From assembly GCF_021155765.1 (NCBI RefSeq), contig NC_060106.1, forward strand, positions 11,229,501-11,293,500: a stretch of 64,000 nucleotides of DNA, given 5' to 3'. The notes beneath the pieces are model-generated. The model did not search any database. It was given only the letters and a program-made list of their open reading frames with translations, and was not told the DNA's origin. Position 1 is the first letter of the stretch. Each line of letters begins with the position of its first letter. A program made the translations under genes and the position numbers. This document shows positions 39,672 through 51,100 of this stretch, piece by piece. The stretch comes from Diprion similis. Lineage: Eukaryota > Arthropoda > Insecta > Hymenoptera > Diprionidae.

Positions 39672-41330
39672 CGAAATAGTAATTTAAATCATTTATCTTA
39701 CAATCGCGTCATCATGACTGCCAAGCCTGTGGTGTGGCACCCTGCAACGCCGATACGACACTCCGATAACCTCGTGTCGTCTGAAATGATACGCTTAAAA
39801 CGTTTCGTGCCATCTTACGAAAGGTTAGCCAAATCGCTCGTCCCAATTTACAATATTGATATCGACTTAACGCGCAAACGTTACCCGTGATTACCGGAAG
39901 CTGAAGTCGTTTTTCCAGTTTGATGAATGAGAAGAGAAAAAAAAAAAAAAAAAAGTAAACAATCTGCGAAATGATTATAAATTCCAAGCTATATATATTT
40001 TTAATTTTCGTCAACATACTTTCGCTTCGCGCTGTGTAAACACCGCGTGACTGAAAAGCCAGGTTTCGTCATTTCTCTACCTAAAATTGTAGAGATTATT
40101 CGAAAGTCACGTCTAACGAAGACGACGCGTATTACCACAATCGAATACCGTCGGATATTCACTGCATCTCGTTTAAAACCAGCCCCGCATATAACGTGTA
40201 TCGAATCTAATATTTGAAACTACCAGCGTCTGAAATAACATTCCATCGATCTTCTCGCCGCATGATTTAGATATTTCTGAATACAAAAAAAATTAATAAA
40301 TAAAATAATTTTTTTTAAAATTCCACATTCGTCAGAGAATGTCATCCGATAATGGCAAAAGTAATTTCGCACGACTACGCACGGATGTGGAAACAGGAAC
40401 GGACGGCATGGGAAAAAAACTTAAATCAGACACCAACTACAAAACGCACCCAAAGAATCTACTTGCGTAAGGTAATCTTAATGTAAGATATGCTCGGTCC
40501 GACGACTTGATATGAAAATATCACGTGGTTCATATGTTGCCGTTCTACCTTAATATCCCAGTTAGAATTGGACGTATGTGACTTGGTGTACGGTTAGGTA
40601 TGTTAAGACAGGAATACCCATAACGGCATTTCTTAGGTCGTCAATCCTAATTTGCGAAGGAAACAAGAGTGCCCTGAAAAGTATCGCAGTAAGGTGCAAT
40701 TCAAAGGCAAACCTAACCCGACAGCAGCTAATCCGAAAGCCCGTAAGAGGATCGAGGATAACAAGCCGTTTTACTGTGCAGACGTGGTTTAAAGTAGAAT
40801 AATCTTTCTGTGAGTGGAAGATAAAATAGCGGTTATGATAACGATTGAAAAAGTTTGATAAAATAAATTTCTTCAATTTTATTCTATTATACATAAATCC
40901 AATCACTTTCTCGGAAATTATGCTTCCGTACGTTTGGATTCATGATTGATAAAAATTCAAACCCCGCCGTTGCTTAATCGGTAAAATGCGTTATCGTCTT
41001 ATTATTGTAAATTTATGCAAGAATAAATCCATTCTGAAATGTGTGCATTTATAACTGACTAAATAATTGCAAGATCTGAGTCCGGAATTCATTCGGACCA
41101 ACTGGAATTGCTGACAATTTTTCAACCAGACAACAATAACTCCTTATCTCCATCAGGTGTTGTTCCGACATGCTATCGAGTCCTGAGGCGACATTGCAAT
41201 ATGTTATACTTGGCTGTCGAACGCTGGAAAATCTTGTCTCTCTATGAACCAGTACGTTAATAATGGCCAGAAATAATTAAAAATAGATTATGCCTAATTG
41301 TTTAAAATCGGTTGAATATTTTCCCATCAT

Positions 41331-42410
41331 ACGAAGGAAAAATATTTCAAAACGATCAGGTGACGTCCGAGCAACAGCTTGTGATAAATCTCTCACTACT
41401 TGGTACTCGATTAAGGCCAGTCAATTACCTCGTTGATAATGAATGAAAAAGAAAAAAATATGCTATGGAATACTTGATGAAAAATTACGAAAAATACGAA
41501 GGAAAATATTACAGAACGTTCAGTTGAAATTCAAGCAAATGCTCGTTATAAATCTTTTATTAATTGATACTCGATTAATCCCACGGGGGGAGGGGGGGGG
41601 GTATAGCTTGAACGGTCTAAAGTCAAACCTATTTTCAAATTTTTTTTTTTAAGCAAATGAATTCACTTGAAACGATTCAAGTTTGATGGGTCTATTATTC
41701 ATAGTTTCAGGAAAATTTCAGAATTCTTTCATTGAAATTAATAACAAAATGGCGGTATGGCGCATATATGTAGCAAACAACTACGTTTTCAATCCGGTGG
41801 CGCAGATTCCTCGGTCAATTTTCATCCGATCGAATTGAACTTTTGACACAATCTTCAACACTTGTCTATCGATTCGACCTCGTGGCTAGATTTCTTCATT
41901 TCAAATCTCAACATTTTGTATTAAATTTAATATCGCATTTCTATGATCGAAAAGTGAAATTTTTTGTTTACAATTCTAAATATCTTTTTTTCAACATTTG
42001 GGCTACGAAGTCGAGCCTGAAAAGGTGTTTTCAACTTAAAAAAATTTTCTCTATTTGTTACGAGTTGGATCCTTATGTCAGGAGATGCGCCCCTGAAAAA
42101 GTCCTAGAGTTCGAAATCGTTCGCTGCTCATATGCTCATTTTGTTATCAATTTCAATGTAAGAATTCCACAATGATCTTGAAACTATAAATCATGAAGCC
42201 TTCAAACTCAAATTGCTGTAAATGATTTCATTTTCTTGAAAAAAAAAAAAAAAAAATCCTAAAAATTGGTATGATTGTAGACCGTCCAAGCGTTACCCCC
42301 CCCCCCCCCCCCCCCCCGTATTTTTAAGGTCAGCCAATTAACTTGTTAATATTGAATGAAAAATGAAAAAATACGTTGTCGAATACTTAATAATAAATTG
42401 GATATTCGAA
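41331..42410. repeat. Degenerate tandem repeat (period about 165 bp), interrupted by a foldback element
   Basis: The words ATACGAAGGAAAA, CTTGTGATAAATCT / CTCGTTATAAATCT and TACTCGATTAA recur at 41331/41496, about 41378/41543 and 41404/41568. A following block (AAGGCCAGTCAATTACCTCG then GATAATGAATGAAAAA and GAATACTTGATG) at 41413-41480 recurs as AAGGTCAGCCAATTAACTTG then AATATTGAATGAAAAA and GAATACTTAATA at 42327-42400, on the far side of the element at 41585-42317. Uninterrupted, the units would be consecutive. Confidence 0.7.
41585..42317. mobile_element. Foldback element with long inverted arms and poly-G / poly-C ends
   Basis: Left end: a G-run with one A (41585-41601), then GTATAGCTTGAACGGTCTA. 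Right end, read on the other strand: a run of 22 G, then GTAACGCTTGGACGGTCTA. The arms continue inward with matching T-runs, ATAGTTTCA, GGAATTCTT/CAGAATTCTT, CATTGAAATT-ATAACAAAATG, and GGCGCA, for at least 200 bp per arm. The centre is AT-rich (ATTAAATTTAATA) and no transposase is encoded. Open frames within (for example 41843-42175) are not supported. The element splits a tandem repeat unit. Confidence 0.75.
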
Positions 42411-43454
42411 ACACCTGTTAATCGATCGTTACATGTGTCGCACAGCCCCAGGCTGCAGTACCAGTACATGCATGTAATGAAAAATGATGTGAATAGTTCT
42501 TAGAACTCCTAGAGCATATCCGGTTCGCTTGAATCTATCGGTAAAATGTCATGTTGGGACGGTTGAGGTGGACCACTCTTACTGACGTAAAAGCGAGTTG
42601 CAATATTCTATAACAGGTTATTAGTACATTCGCAAGTTGTAATATGCAGAAGTGACCGTCATTGATCAACAGGCTACGATCGATTCATAGATAGGAACGA
42701 CGTAATTTACATCCACAGAATAATATTATCTTATATAAGGACACAAGAGGACGCCTCTTCCAATCGAATAATAATGAGCTGAATATGAGTATGATTTTGA
42801 GTCTCGCTGAGGAATTATACCGGAGAGTAAATCGAAAGATTACCTTGAAATTTTTTCAACTCACAGAGCAAATGTAAATAAAAAATAATTAATTGCACAT
42901 TGACGAGGGCTATTTGTCGCCGAATCAAAGTGTTATAACCAGCAATACGCTTAAGGTCTAAGACAGAACCAAGAAAGCGAAAATTTTCATCCGTGGATAA
43001 ATAAGCAATGAATAATTATCAGATTATTTATCCGAATGTAACGCCATGAAAAGCGACATTTAATCATTGTTCACCCTTAACCTGGGCGTTATGGAGTTAC
43101 AAATTACCTGTCGTCATCCCGTCGACCTGTTGATCAAAAAAACCGATCCACGATTCGCAGTGGGGAGTTCGGCCAGCGTCATCCTCGTTCGACCGCCAGA
43201 ACTCGCGATCCTCCAGGGGAGAAGAGCCTTCGTTCCCTTTCCCCTTTCATCGCGGGACGCAAGGGGCGTTTTCATTTCGATTTTCCACGGAAGGGAAACG
43301 CGGCAATCAATTGAAATTCCCGCCGGTAGAGGAGAGAAGGCGCATAAAGTCTCCTCGTCTCTCGGTGTACTCTCGTTAGCTGCTACCAACCAGCAAGACA
43401 AACTCCGGTGGGGTCGGCGCTCGTTCTTTCCAATTCACAAGCGACGTTCAGTCA

Positions 43455-43520
43455 TCAGTGTGGCCCGAACCGTAGTCGCGACAGGATATCATCGCGCCGC
43501 AGTCCTCGTCTGGTTTACGG
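43455..43520 (+). promoter_or_regulatory. Putative core promoter (Inr + DPE) and non-coding first exon of the plus-strand SDR
   Basis: An initiator TCAGTG at 43455-43460 (A at 43457 as +1) is followed at exactly +28 to +33 by GGATAT, a full match to the DPE consensus RGWYVT of arthropod TATA-less promoters. A donor GTAGGA follows at 43521, giving a 64-nt leader exon. A matching acceptor (CTTTTTGTTACAG, ending 44773) precedes the exon that contains the SDR start. A second initiator-like TCAGT at 43448 and another near 44990 are alternatives. Promoter assignment is inference from motif spacing. Confidence 0.45.
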
Positions 43521-44773
43521 GTAGGAATCTATTTTTCACCTTGTCTCGCTCCTTCCGATTTTCCCGCAATTTCCCTCCCTCTTATCGCACCCCGTTTCGC
43601 ACACTTTCGCACGTGGGTGCTCGTGCGAGCCGATCCGCTTCCGGAGTCCCGTTACGCGCAACGTAATTGCTCGCAAACGCGTTTCTCCGTACCTACCTGC
43701 GGACGATTCGAAACGGTTTAAATAGCCGGTGAAAAGAATCAACATCGCGGGTTTCGCGGAGCTTATTTCGCGCGAATGGAGGTCGAATTTACTTGGACAA
43801 ATCTTGGATCTCTTTCTGCAAGTCCGGGGCATCGAGAGCAAGCAACCGAGTGTAGTCACGGTGGCCCAGTTTTGACCCCGACTTAATCGACCCACATCGC
43901 GCTATCCTCAGTTTTGATTTACCACTCGTTTTTGCCACGAAGGATCGAGAGATTAAAACCCCCGGGCAATTGCCTAACCGAAATTATCGTTTACTGTTAG
44001 CTAAGTGCAAATAAGAATGTGTCAAAGGAATCTCTGTCGCGTTATAAAGACCGTAATCCATCACGGACTCTCGTAATACGCGCCAGTTATTTACTCTTAA
44101 GACGAAGGATCCACGCTATACTGTTTACAGTATCAACGGACTCGATCTTGCGTAATCTCGATCTAACTTCCTCGTGAAGCCGCGGCAGCTTACGTATTAT
44201 ATTGTCAGTTTTCATGGTTCCACCCCGCTGCACGTGTACGACGTAACACAACGTTACTGGGCTTTACTGACATCGGTGTCGTAGGCACGTGTCGAATCCG
44301 ATGGATTTTCCCGCCTGCTAAAAATCCTAGAGGGGATGAAAATCCTGTTCAAACGTACATATGTGCTTACGTGTGCTGCGTGTAATAACAATAATGAAGG
44401 CTGAAAAAACCACCAAACTTCCGCGAGGCGAATGAAAGTGTCTACAGAGAGATTTGGGTATAATATTAGAAAGTAGCTCCGGACAGTCGGCATGGTCGCT
44501 TTAATATCTCTGCTATTAGGATCTCTTTCTCTCGCTCTTTCTCCTCTCGTCACAGAGTCAAGACCGGTCAAATTTGCCTGGGATTATCACAAACAAAGTC
44601 GTTTGTGTCTCTCGGTTATTCGGCTTTCGAATCGTGTGTTACGTACACGCGTCTTAATTAACTTTGTGGGATTTGAGAAAAGGATAAACGCTGACGCTGC
44701 GCGTTGAGACGGATTCTTCTCGTTCCCTCCCTCACCATGACGACCTGCTCACCCCATCACCTTTTTGTTACAG

Positions 44774-45112
44774 ATGCGAACGTCGGGCTCACCCCTCGTT
44801 CGAACCGCTGCACCCTGCAACAACGTTCACGACGCGGGCGCAGTTCTTCGCCTTCGACTGACATCCGGCGAGGCCTGTGGATCCTGATCGCTGATTCCGA
44901 TCCGACTGGCATATACGTGAAATAACGTGAACCTCCGTCAAAGCGGGTCTGCGAATACACCCCTGATAGAAAGGCGAATTTTCAAGGCGTTCAGTGTTAT
45001 GACAACGAGCTAAAACGACGCCGGCGATCGGGGCGAGAAGTTTTCTCAAATCAAACGCGCTACTTGCTGGATTTATTGTTTTTATAACGGGTCGATTTGT
45101 GCCGTGATCAAA
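44774..45112 (+). other. Putative 5' UTR part of the SDR start exon (plus strand)
   Basis: A strong polypyrimidine acceptor CTTTTTGTTACAG ends at 44773. The exon would open with an upstream ATG at 44774 whose short frame ends well before the SDR start at 45113, so translation might be damped by this upstream frame. If transcription instead starts near the TCAGT at about 44990, this acceptor is not used. Confidence 0.4.
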
Positions 45113-48100
45113 ATGTCGTTCCTACGATCAACCGGTGACGTTATCGGCTTTCTCCTCCTATCCCTGATAGCCATCGTCGAGGGAATAATCAAACTGTTCA
45201 CACCGTTGAAATACAGAATGAAAAGTGTTTCCGGTGAAGTAGCCCTCGTCACCGGGGGTGGAAGCGGCTTGGGGAGATTGCTCTCCCTGCGGCTGGCCAA
45301 ACTTGGAGCCGTCGTCGTTGTCTGGGACATCAACAAAGCCGGTGAGTATTTTTTAATATGCATTTTAATATATTCAACGTTGTTTCAACGCTTCTTAGCC
45401 TAATTTCCACCCATCGTTAGTGGAATTGTTTACTTCTAAACGAGTCCCAGCATCGCGAAGCCGTCCTTTGGCGATTACCTTACACGTTTTACTTGAAATA
45501 CCGCGTATTATACGCCGGCAGAATACTGTGAGTTAGAAAATGTTCGTTACCAACTTCGAAACCTTCGTGATACGGGAACAGGGTAGATAAATATTTTACG
45601 TTTCTAACAAAAATTGCGTAAAGCAAATCTTACAATCGAAGATAATTTGAGCCGTTCGCTCAAAGAATGATCTGAGTTATGCGTTACTCCAATAAGTGTC
45701 TCTGTAAAATTCCGTAAGATTTTATGCAATTTTTATCTTTTCGTGAGTGGTTTAAACTAGGTGCGTAACCTATTACCGTCCGCGGAGTGAACTTTTAATC
45801 CGGTTCTTCTCCAAACGACCAAATTTGAATTGGGTTATTCTTTGAGCGAACGGCTCATTGTAACGTACGCATCATTTCATTTGTCAATTAACGAATTTGA
45901 TATTTCAACGCTTGAACCCGCTCTTCGCGTTTCTGTTTCTCAGTTTTACCTTTCCGATCCTCTCACCTTACGCTTGATGTTCTAAATTTTGTTACGTTTC
46001 ACCTATAGAACCGGCTCGCTAACTGAAACACAGGTGAACTTTCTCCGTTTCGAACGCTTGTAACGCCTGCGAGATTTTAACACGTGTGAATTTTAATTTT
46101 AGACCGTGGTTGTTGCGCGTTACGATCAAACGTGTAATTATTCAATTTTTCCCAACACATTCAATCTCAACTCTTCTTCATCGCCTTCGATAACGAACCC
46201 AACGTATACATATATTATAATCCTTCAACGCTCTTTCAACATATACAAATCAATTTTAGTGCGTTAGATATTATGCAATACTTGTGTTTGTAATGTGAGA
46301 TGAGAAAATGAATAAATAATAATTATAATTGAGAACACAAATAGTTACGCAAAGATACAGGCCCTAAAGACACACTTTGAACCGTCAATCGTTCACATAT
46401 AGGCGTGTATCACTCACACTCATGCGTGTATGAAGAAAACCATATATGTACGCTCGAAAAATATGTACAAAGGAACGAATTTCTGTTACGCAACTCGCAC
46501 GCTAGTTTCATAACGTCGGAAGTGATTATGAACGGAATTCGATCAATTACAGGTGGCTTAGGTTCTTCTCATATTATTCGTGGCGAGGAGAAATTTGGGA
46601 AAATTTTACTCTCCAGCTCCGTGGAATAAAATCCAATTAGCAAAGGACAAGACGAAAGGTTATCTGTCCAAGTAAAGTGATCGTAAATTTTTGCCACAGC
46701 ACGGCAATAAAAAGTTTCAGGATGTATAGGAAATGTTTTTAAAATCGCTTTCATGTGAGCCAACAAAAGAGAAATATCTCTGTAACGAATTGATGACGTA
46801 AATGCTTTGTAGCTTGAGAAACACGAGTTACGACCGATTCCCTCAAGCTGTGTTATCAGTTAATGATGTGCATTAAAAACAAATTAAGACCCGAATGAAG
46901 TCCACGTATGGGTATGTATTTCATTGAGTCACACGGTCCTGTATAGCTTCACCACCTTCGAAAATAATTTAATTCCTTTGACGAGTTTACTAACGAACCT
47001 GCCTCGTTGTCCATGTGATAAATAACCTGCACTTATTGCTTTGCGAAGTTAGGTTGCCTCATAAAGACTCGTTGAATTTAAATATTTGCTCGTAAAGTAA
47101 ACTTTTTCGCATGACATTTTTCCCCTTCACTTTCTCTACAACACGGCCAAGTGCACATCTAAACGATCTTGCCTACCGATATAACGTTGCAAGTTACGGT
47201 ACGGAGCTGTTCTATGGGGAGACGAGGAATAAAACGACAACAGTTGGGCATAAAAAAGAAAAGCAAAAGATAAAAAGATAAAAAACAAACAACAACAACA
47301 ACTAGCCAAGCCGCGTGTTCACAAGCGTATACACATATTACTTTCACGAGGTTTGCAAGGGGATCCTAAGTGGTTTGAAACTGCACTGTTGGCGCTGGCT
47401 TGCATTGAACAGGTCATGGACACCGTCTTATGCAACGAATGAAAAGCCGAGTTGATTACACCCTCCTTAGATCAACGTGTGATAAACTGCATGAACAATC
47501 TATTCGCGCTACTCGAGCGTATTTTTTTACAAGGCGAGTTTAAGTTATCGGGAAAGATTTTTATGAAGCTCAAATTTTTCGTACTTGCTTGGTCAGAATT
47601 GGTGAGATCGCACTTGTGTGCAATGATTTGCATTTTTTACCGTCCGTTTTCCAATGATGATGCTTAACCTGTGCTCGAATCAGATCACAAATAGCGTATC
47701 GAATTCTTACCGACAACGAGAGCGTGAAATAATCCATCACTGAATGAATCGACGTGTGAATTGACATTGGCAAAATAATTTTACAAAAAATAGCGGTCTG
47801 TCATTAAGGAAATCATTTTTTTTTCCTTCAGATTTGTAATCCAGTGATGTAAGTATTAAGCGTCGTTCCTTATTTACACAGCTACGGAACTTGAGGATTA
47901 TTTATAGCGCAGTTCTCGTTGTGTTTATAAAAAACCTTGCGATGGCAGCTGAAATATCCTGACACGCAGATTCCTCGAGTAAACGAATCAATAACCATGC
48001 TTCCGGGATATGAGACACGAAATTCAGAATGTCAAGATGCAATTTTGTCCTTGAGGGCCTGACATCAGCATATCGTTATAAATTGTGTTTAAATTTTTCT

Positions 48101-51100
48101 CACTGTTTTGATAACGCATGTTTATAGCGATCAGCATTAACCGCGGTTAGCCAATTGCCACGTGATCAGTGTCAAGCATATAATGAATTAGTGGTAAGCT
48201 GAAGTCAAGAAAAAACTTCGAAACTCCGGCCGAGTTTCATGTATATATAATCTGTTAGATAGTCCAAAATCAGGCCAAGAATGAGATTGATTAATTCTGC
48301 TTCAGGCTTGATAATCACATTTTTTTTTCACAGTATCGCGAAGACACAACACAGATTCAGGATATCGATGCCCATTCGTTCATCGCTTGTTTTTCTACAC
48401 AACATTGTTATCTTGCGGGCTCAAAGGTGGTTTATAATGTTGGAAGTAATCGTACTGCTCGACAACTCGTTTACAATAACATAATCCCATGTTGTGCGCT
48501 GATAGTTGCAATCACGAAAAAAGTGAAATAAAAATTAACGACAAGTTTATGCAAATACGAACGAGATCAATCGCGCAGAACATCGTTAAATACGTTACCG
48601 CCTCGATTGCATTCCAAGCATTTCTCCATACAGCCACTGACACAATTGCGTCAGAGGCTGACGTGCCGATACCTGGTAACACGGTTGCGAGGTCGGTGTA
48701 ACCCGGAGAATCTATCTAATCTACCCATACCGAAGAAAATTCGAAATGTCAGTGAACACGACTTGCTCGTCGACTTACAACTCATACGGATCGCCAAAAT
48801 GAAATGCTAATATTCCCGCGGTGTACAAACTTCACTACACTCTTATTGTTAGCCATCCATTATATTCGCAAATAGAGATTGAAACTCTTTGCTTGGGGTC
48901 ACTCTGGGTGCCAAGGATATTTCGTGGATTATTCATTATATCGTCCTCAAAAGCTTTGACGAAAGTGAAACTCGCGCCATATCGTGACGAACAATTTATT
49001 GTCCGTTCTTCCTCAATGCCCAAATTCATGGCCAATAAAGTTGTTTCGTTAACCATAACACTTGCCCTGCTTGTATTGCTTGGCAATTGTGAGAACTATG
49101 TGGCAATTCGCTTCAGGGTCTAATTCTCCTCACATACAGAATTGCGATTTTATTGCTATGACGTGAGAAGGGAGAGTCATTTCATTGTCACCATTGTTAG
49201 TGGGTATAATCTACGTACGCATGTACGTCAAAATACATGCCCGCTTGTACAGTGGATACGCGTATACTATATATATATATATACTGCTTGAAAGTCATCG
49301 AAACATCTTGTGCAGGGTGACAGAAGAGGAACGTGATTCTGCGATACGTATTTATTACGAATAAATATTTACCCGATCGATTACGGATAAGTTTGACCTT
49401 TATGCCTGCCCCGAATCAATGCATTCGGTGTAAAATCGACTGAAAAACACAGGCAAACCAGCCACATACCTCTATTCACTTTGTTTTTCTCATTTAAATG
49501 TATTTTTCTCTCTCGTTCGTTTTATTCACTGGGATAGACGATAAGTAGAGACGTTGTAGTCATACAGATGCATGGCATCAGGTTCATATTCGCATCAGCG
49601 AAAAAACATCTCCGAGCTCTATCATATAGCGTAATGAATAATCAGTCAGGATTGTTAGCTGCCAACTTTTTCATTCCACGTCCAGCGCGTAACATATAAT
49701 TCAACGACGACGTATTCGTTAAGAAAAAAAAATAATTTAATTCCGTCACTCGAGTCCAAAGCCCGTTTGAAGTTTTTTGTTTTATCTCATCATTACCTCG
49801 CGTGGCTTTATTGCGCCAAAAGAGTTGTGATAAAACAATAATTTTATGATGATTCTACATGCAACTTGCCTGTATCGTCTCGAGTGTGAAGTTTGCCCTC
49901 GAAATTTATGTCAAGATATTACTGTGCGTTGGTGAAATTTTAATTGCACTGCGAAGCTTGCCTCGAAAAAAATTTCGCTAATTTGTCTGCAACTGTTCAG
50001 CCAACCTGTTGTTTGTTTTTACTAACTGATTGTACTTTCAAGTTCTGTGGAATATTCTTTTTACTTTTGTCTATTTTTCAATATTTTTCACGCGTCATTT
50101 CAATGTTGAAAACAAAACTGCTTACGGATAAGGATAAGAGGTAGGAACATCTTTGCTTCAAGCATGCATTCATCGCAACGATCTGAGAACTCCCTTGAAC
50201 CGTTCGAAGGCTAATGTATGTATGACGGCTCACAATTAGCCTAGGTAAGGCCGGACTTCGGTCCAACTTAGGGAAAGAAACAAAAAAATAAAGAGAAAAA
50301 AACGTGTGGTGGAAATAAATTTTAAATGGCGCCGAGACAAAAACCCATGGAACCAAGGTGGATCACAATAACCGGTATACAAATTTCCACAAATGCCATG
50401 AATAATTAGAACGAGTGTGTAAGACGGGATAACCATTAGTATATAGTTAATCGCTTTTAAAAATAGTCGATATGTGAAAGTTTTCCTTCCTATGCCATTA
50501 AAATGTTATTAAACAGGTATTAAAATTTCTTATTGTAATCATCTCACGTAGAAGCAATGCGGATGTATAATACGGATTAATTTCTGTTTTGTCGAATTTC
50601 ATTGACTCTTGGAAATATGGAAAATTCATATTTCAATCAGGCTTCAATTGCCGTTAACGTCGAGTCTAATTAACACGAGAGTCGGAGAATGGTCAATTAG
50701 GAATATCTATTACGATAATGATCCGGTATGACTATATACTATGCGTGCTTTTCACCATCCGTTTTTTTTTTTCTTCTTCTTCGATATTTGAAAAAGCCAT
50801 GATCTACTATATACGCATTAATTAAAAATACGCATAACCCACACTGCCTACTGAGATTCCAAATAAGCCATTGGCTAACCTTCTGTTAATGTAAACTCAA
50901 AAAAATCTATCTCAAGGTGCACGTATATTTTTCCCTGAACTTTATTATAACAAATTGAATCGGCATCGTGAACATCGAGTTGAACTCACTTTTATTGCTT
51001 ATCCAAATCATCATTTCTACACGTCCCAGTCGATGCGATACCGACTTACTTGCCTGCAAGTTGTAACGCAGCAATGTCAAACGATCGGCGTGTTAAACTC

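Larger units (their letters stand above)
35012..43454. other. Intergenic region between the divergent SDR paralogues
   Basis: 8.4 kb between the two putative start sites. AT-rich except for its ends. Holds the tandem repeat and foldback element at 41.3-42.4 kb, a poly-A run at 39937-39954 and two small ATG-started frames (39714-39887 and 40339-40470) without homology that I can name. The 199-codon frame 43067-43666 spans the putative promoter and is not believed. Confidence 0.4.

Noticed and set aside
40921..41040. Possible tRNA-like words (CCCCGCCGTTGCTTAATCGG)
   Set aside because: No acceptor stem or TTC arm can be formed; no tRNA gene was found anywhere by eye.
41843..42175. 110-codon frame inside the foldback element
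   Set aside because: It lies across the inverted repeat and its centre; it shows no transposase motif.
43067..43666. 199-codon open frame on the plus strand
   Set aside because: Starts in AT-rich DNA and spans the GC-rich promoter and leader region of the SDR; Arg/Ser-rich without any motif. The length follows from local G+C content.
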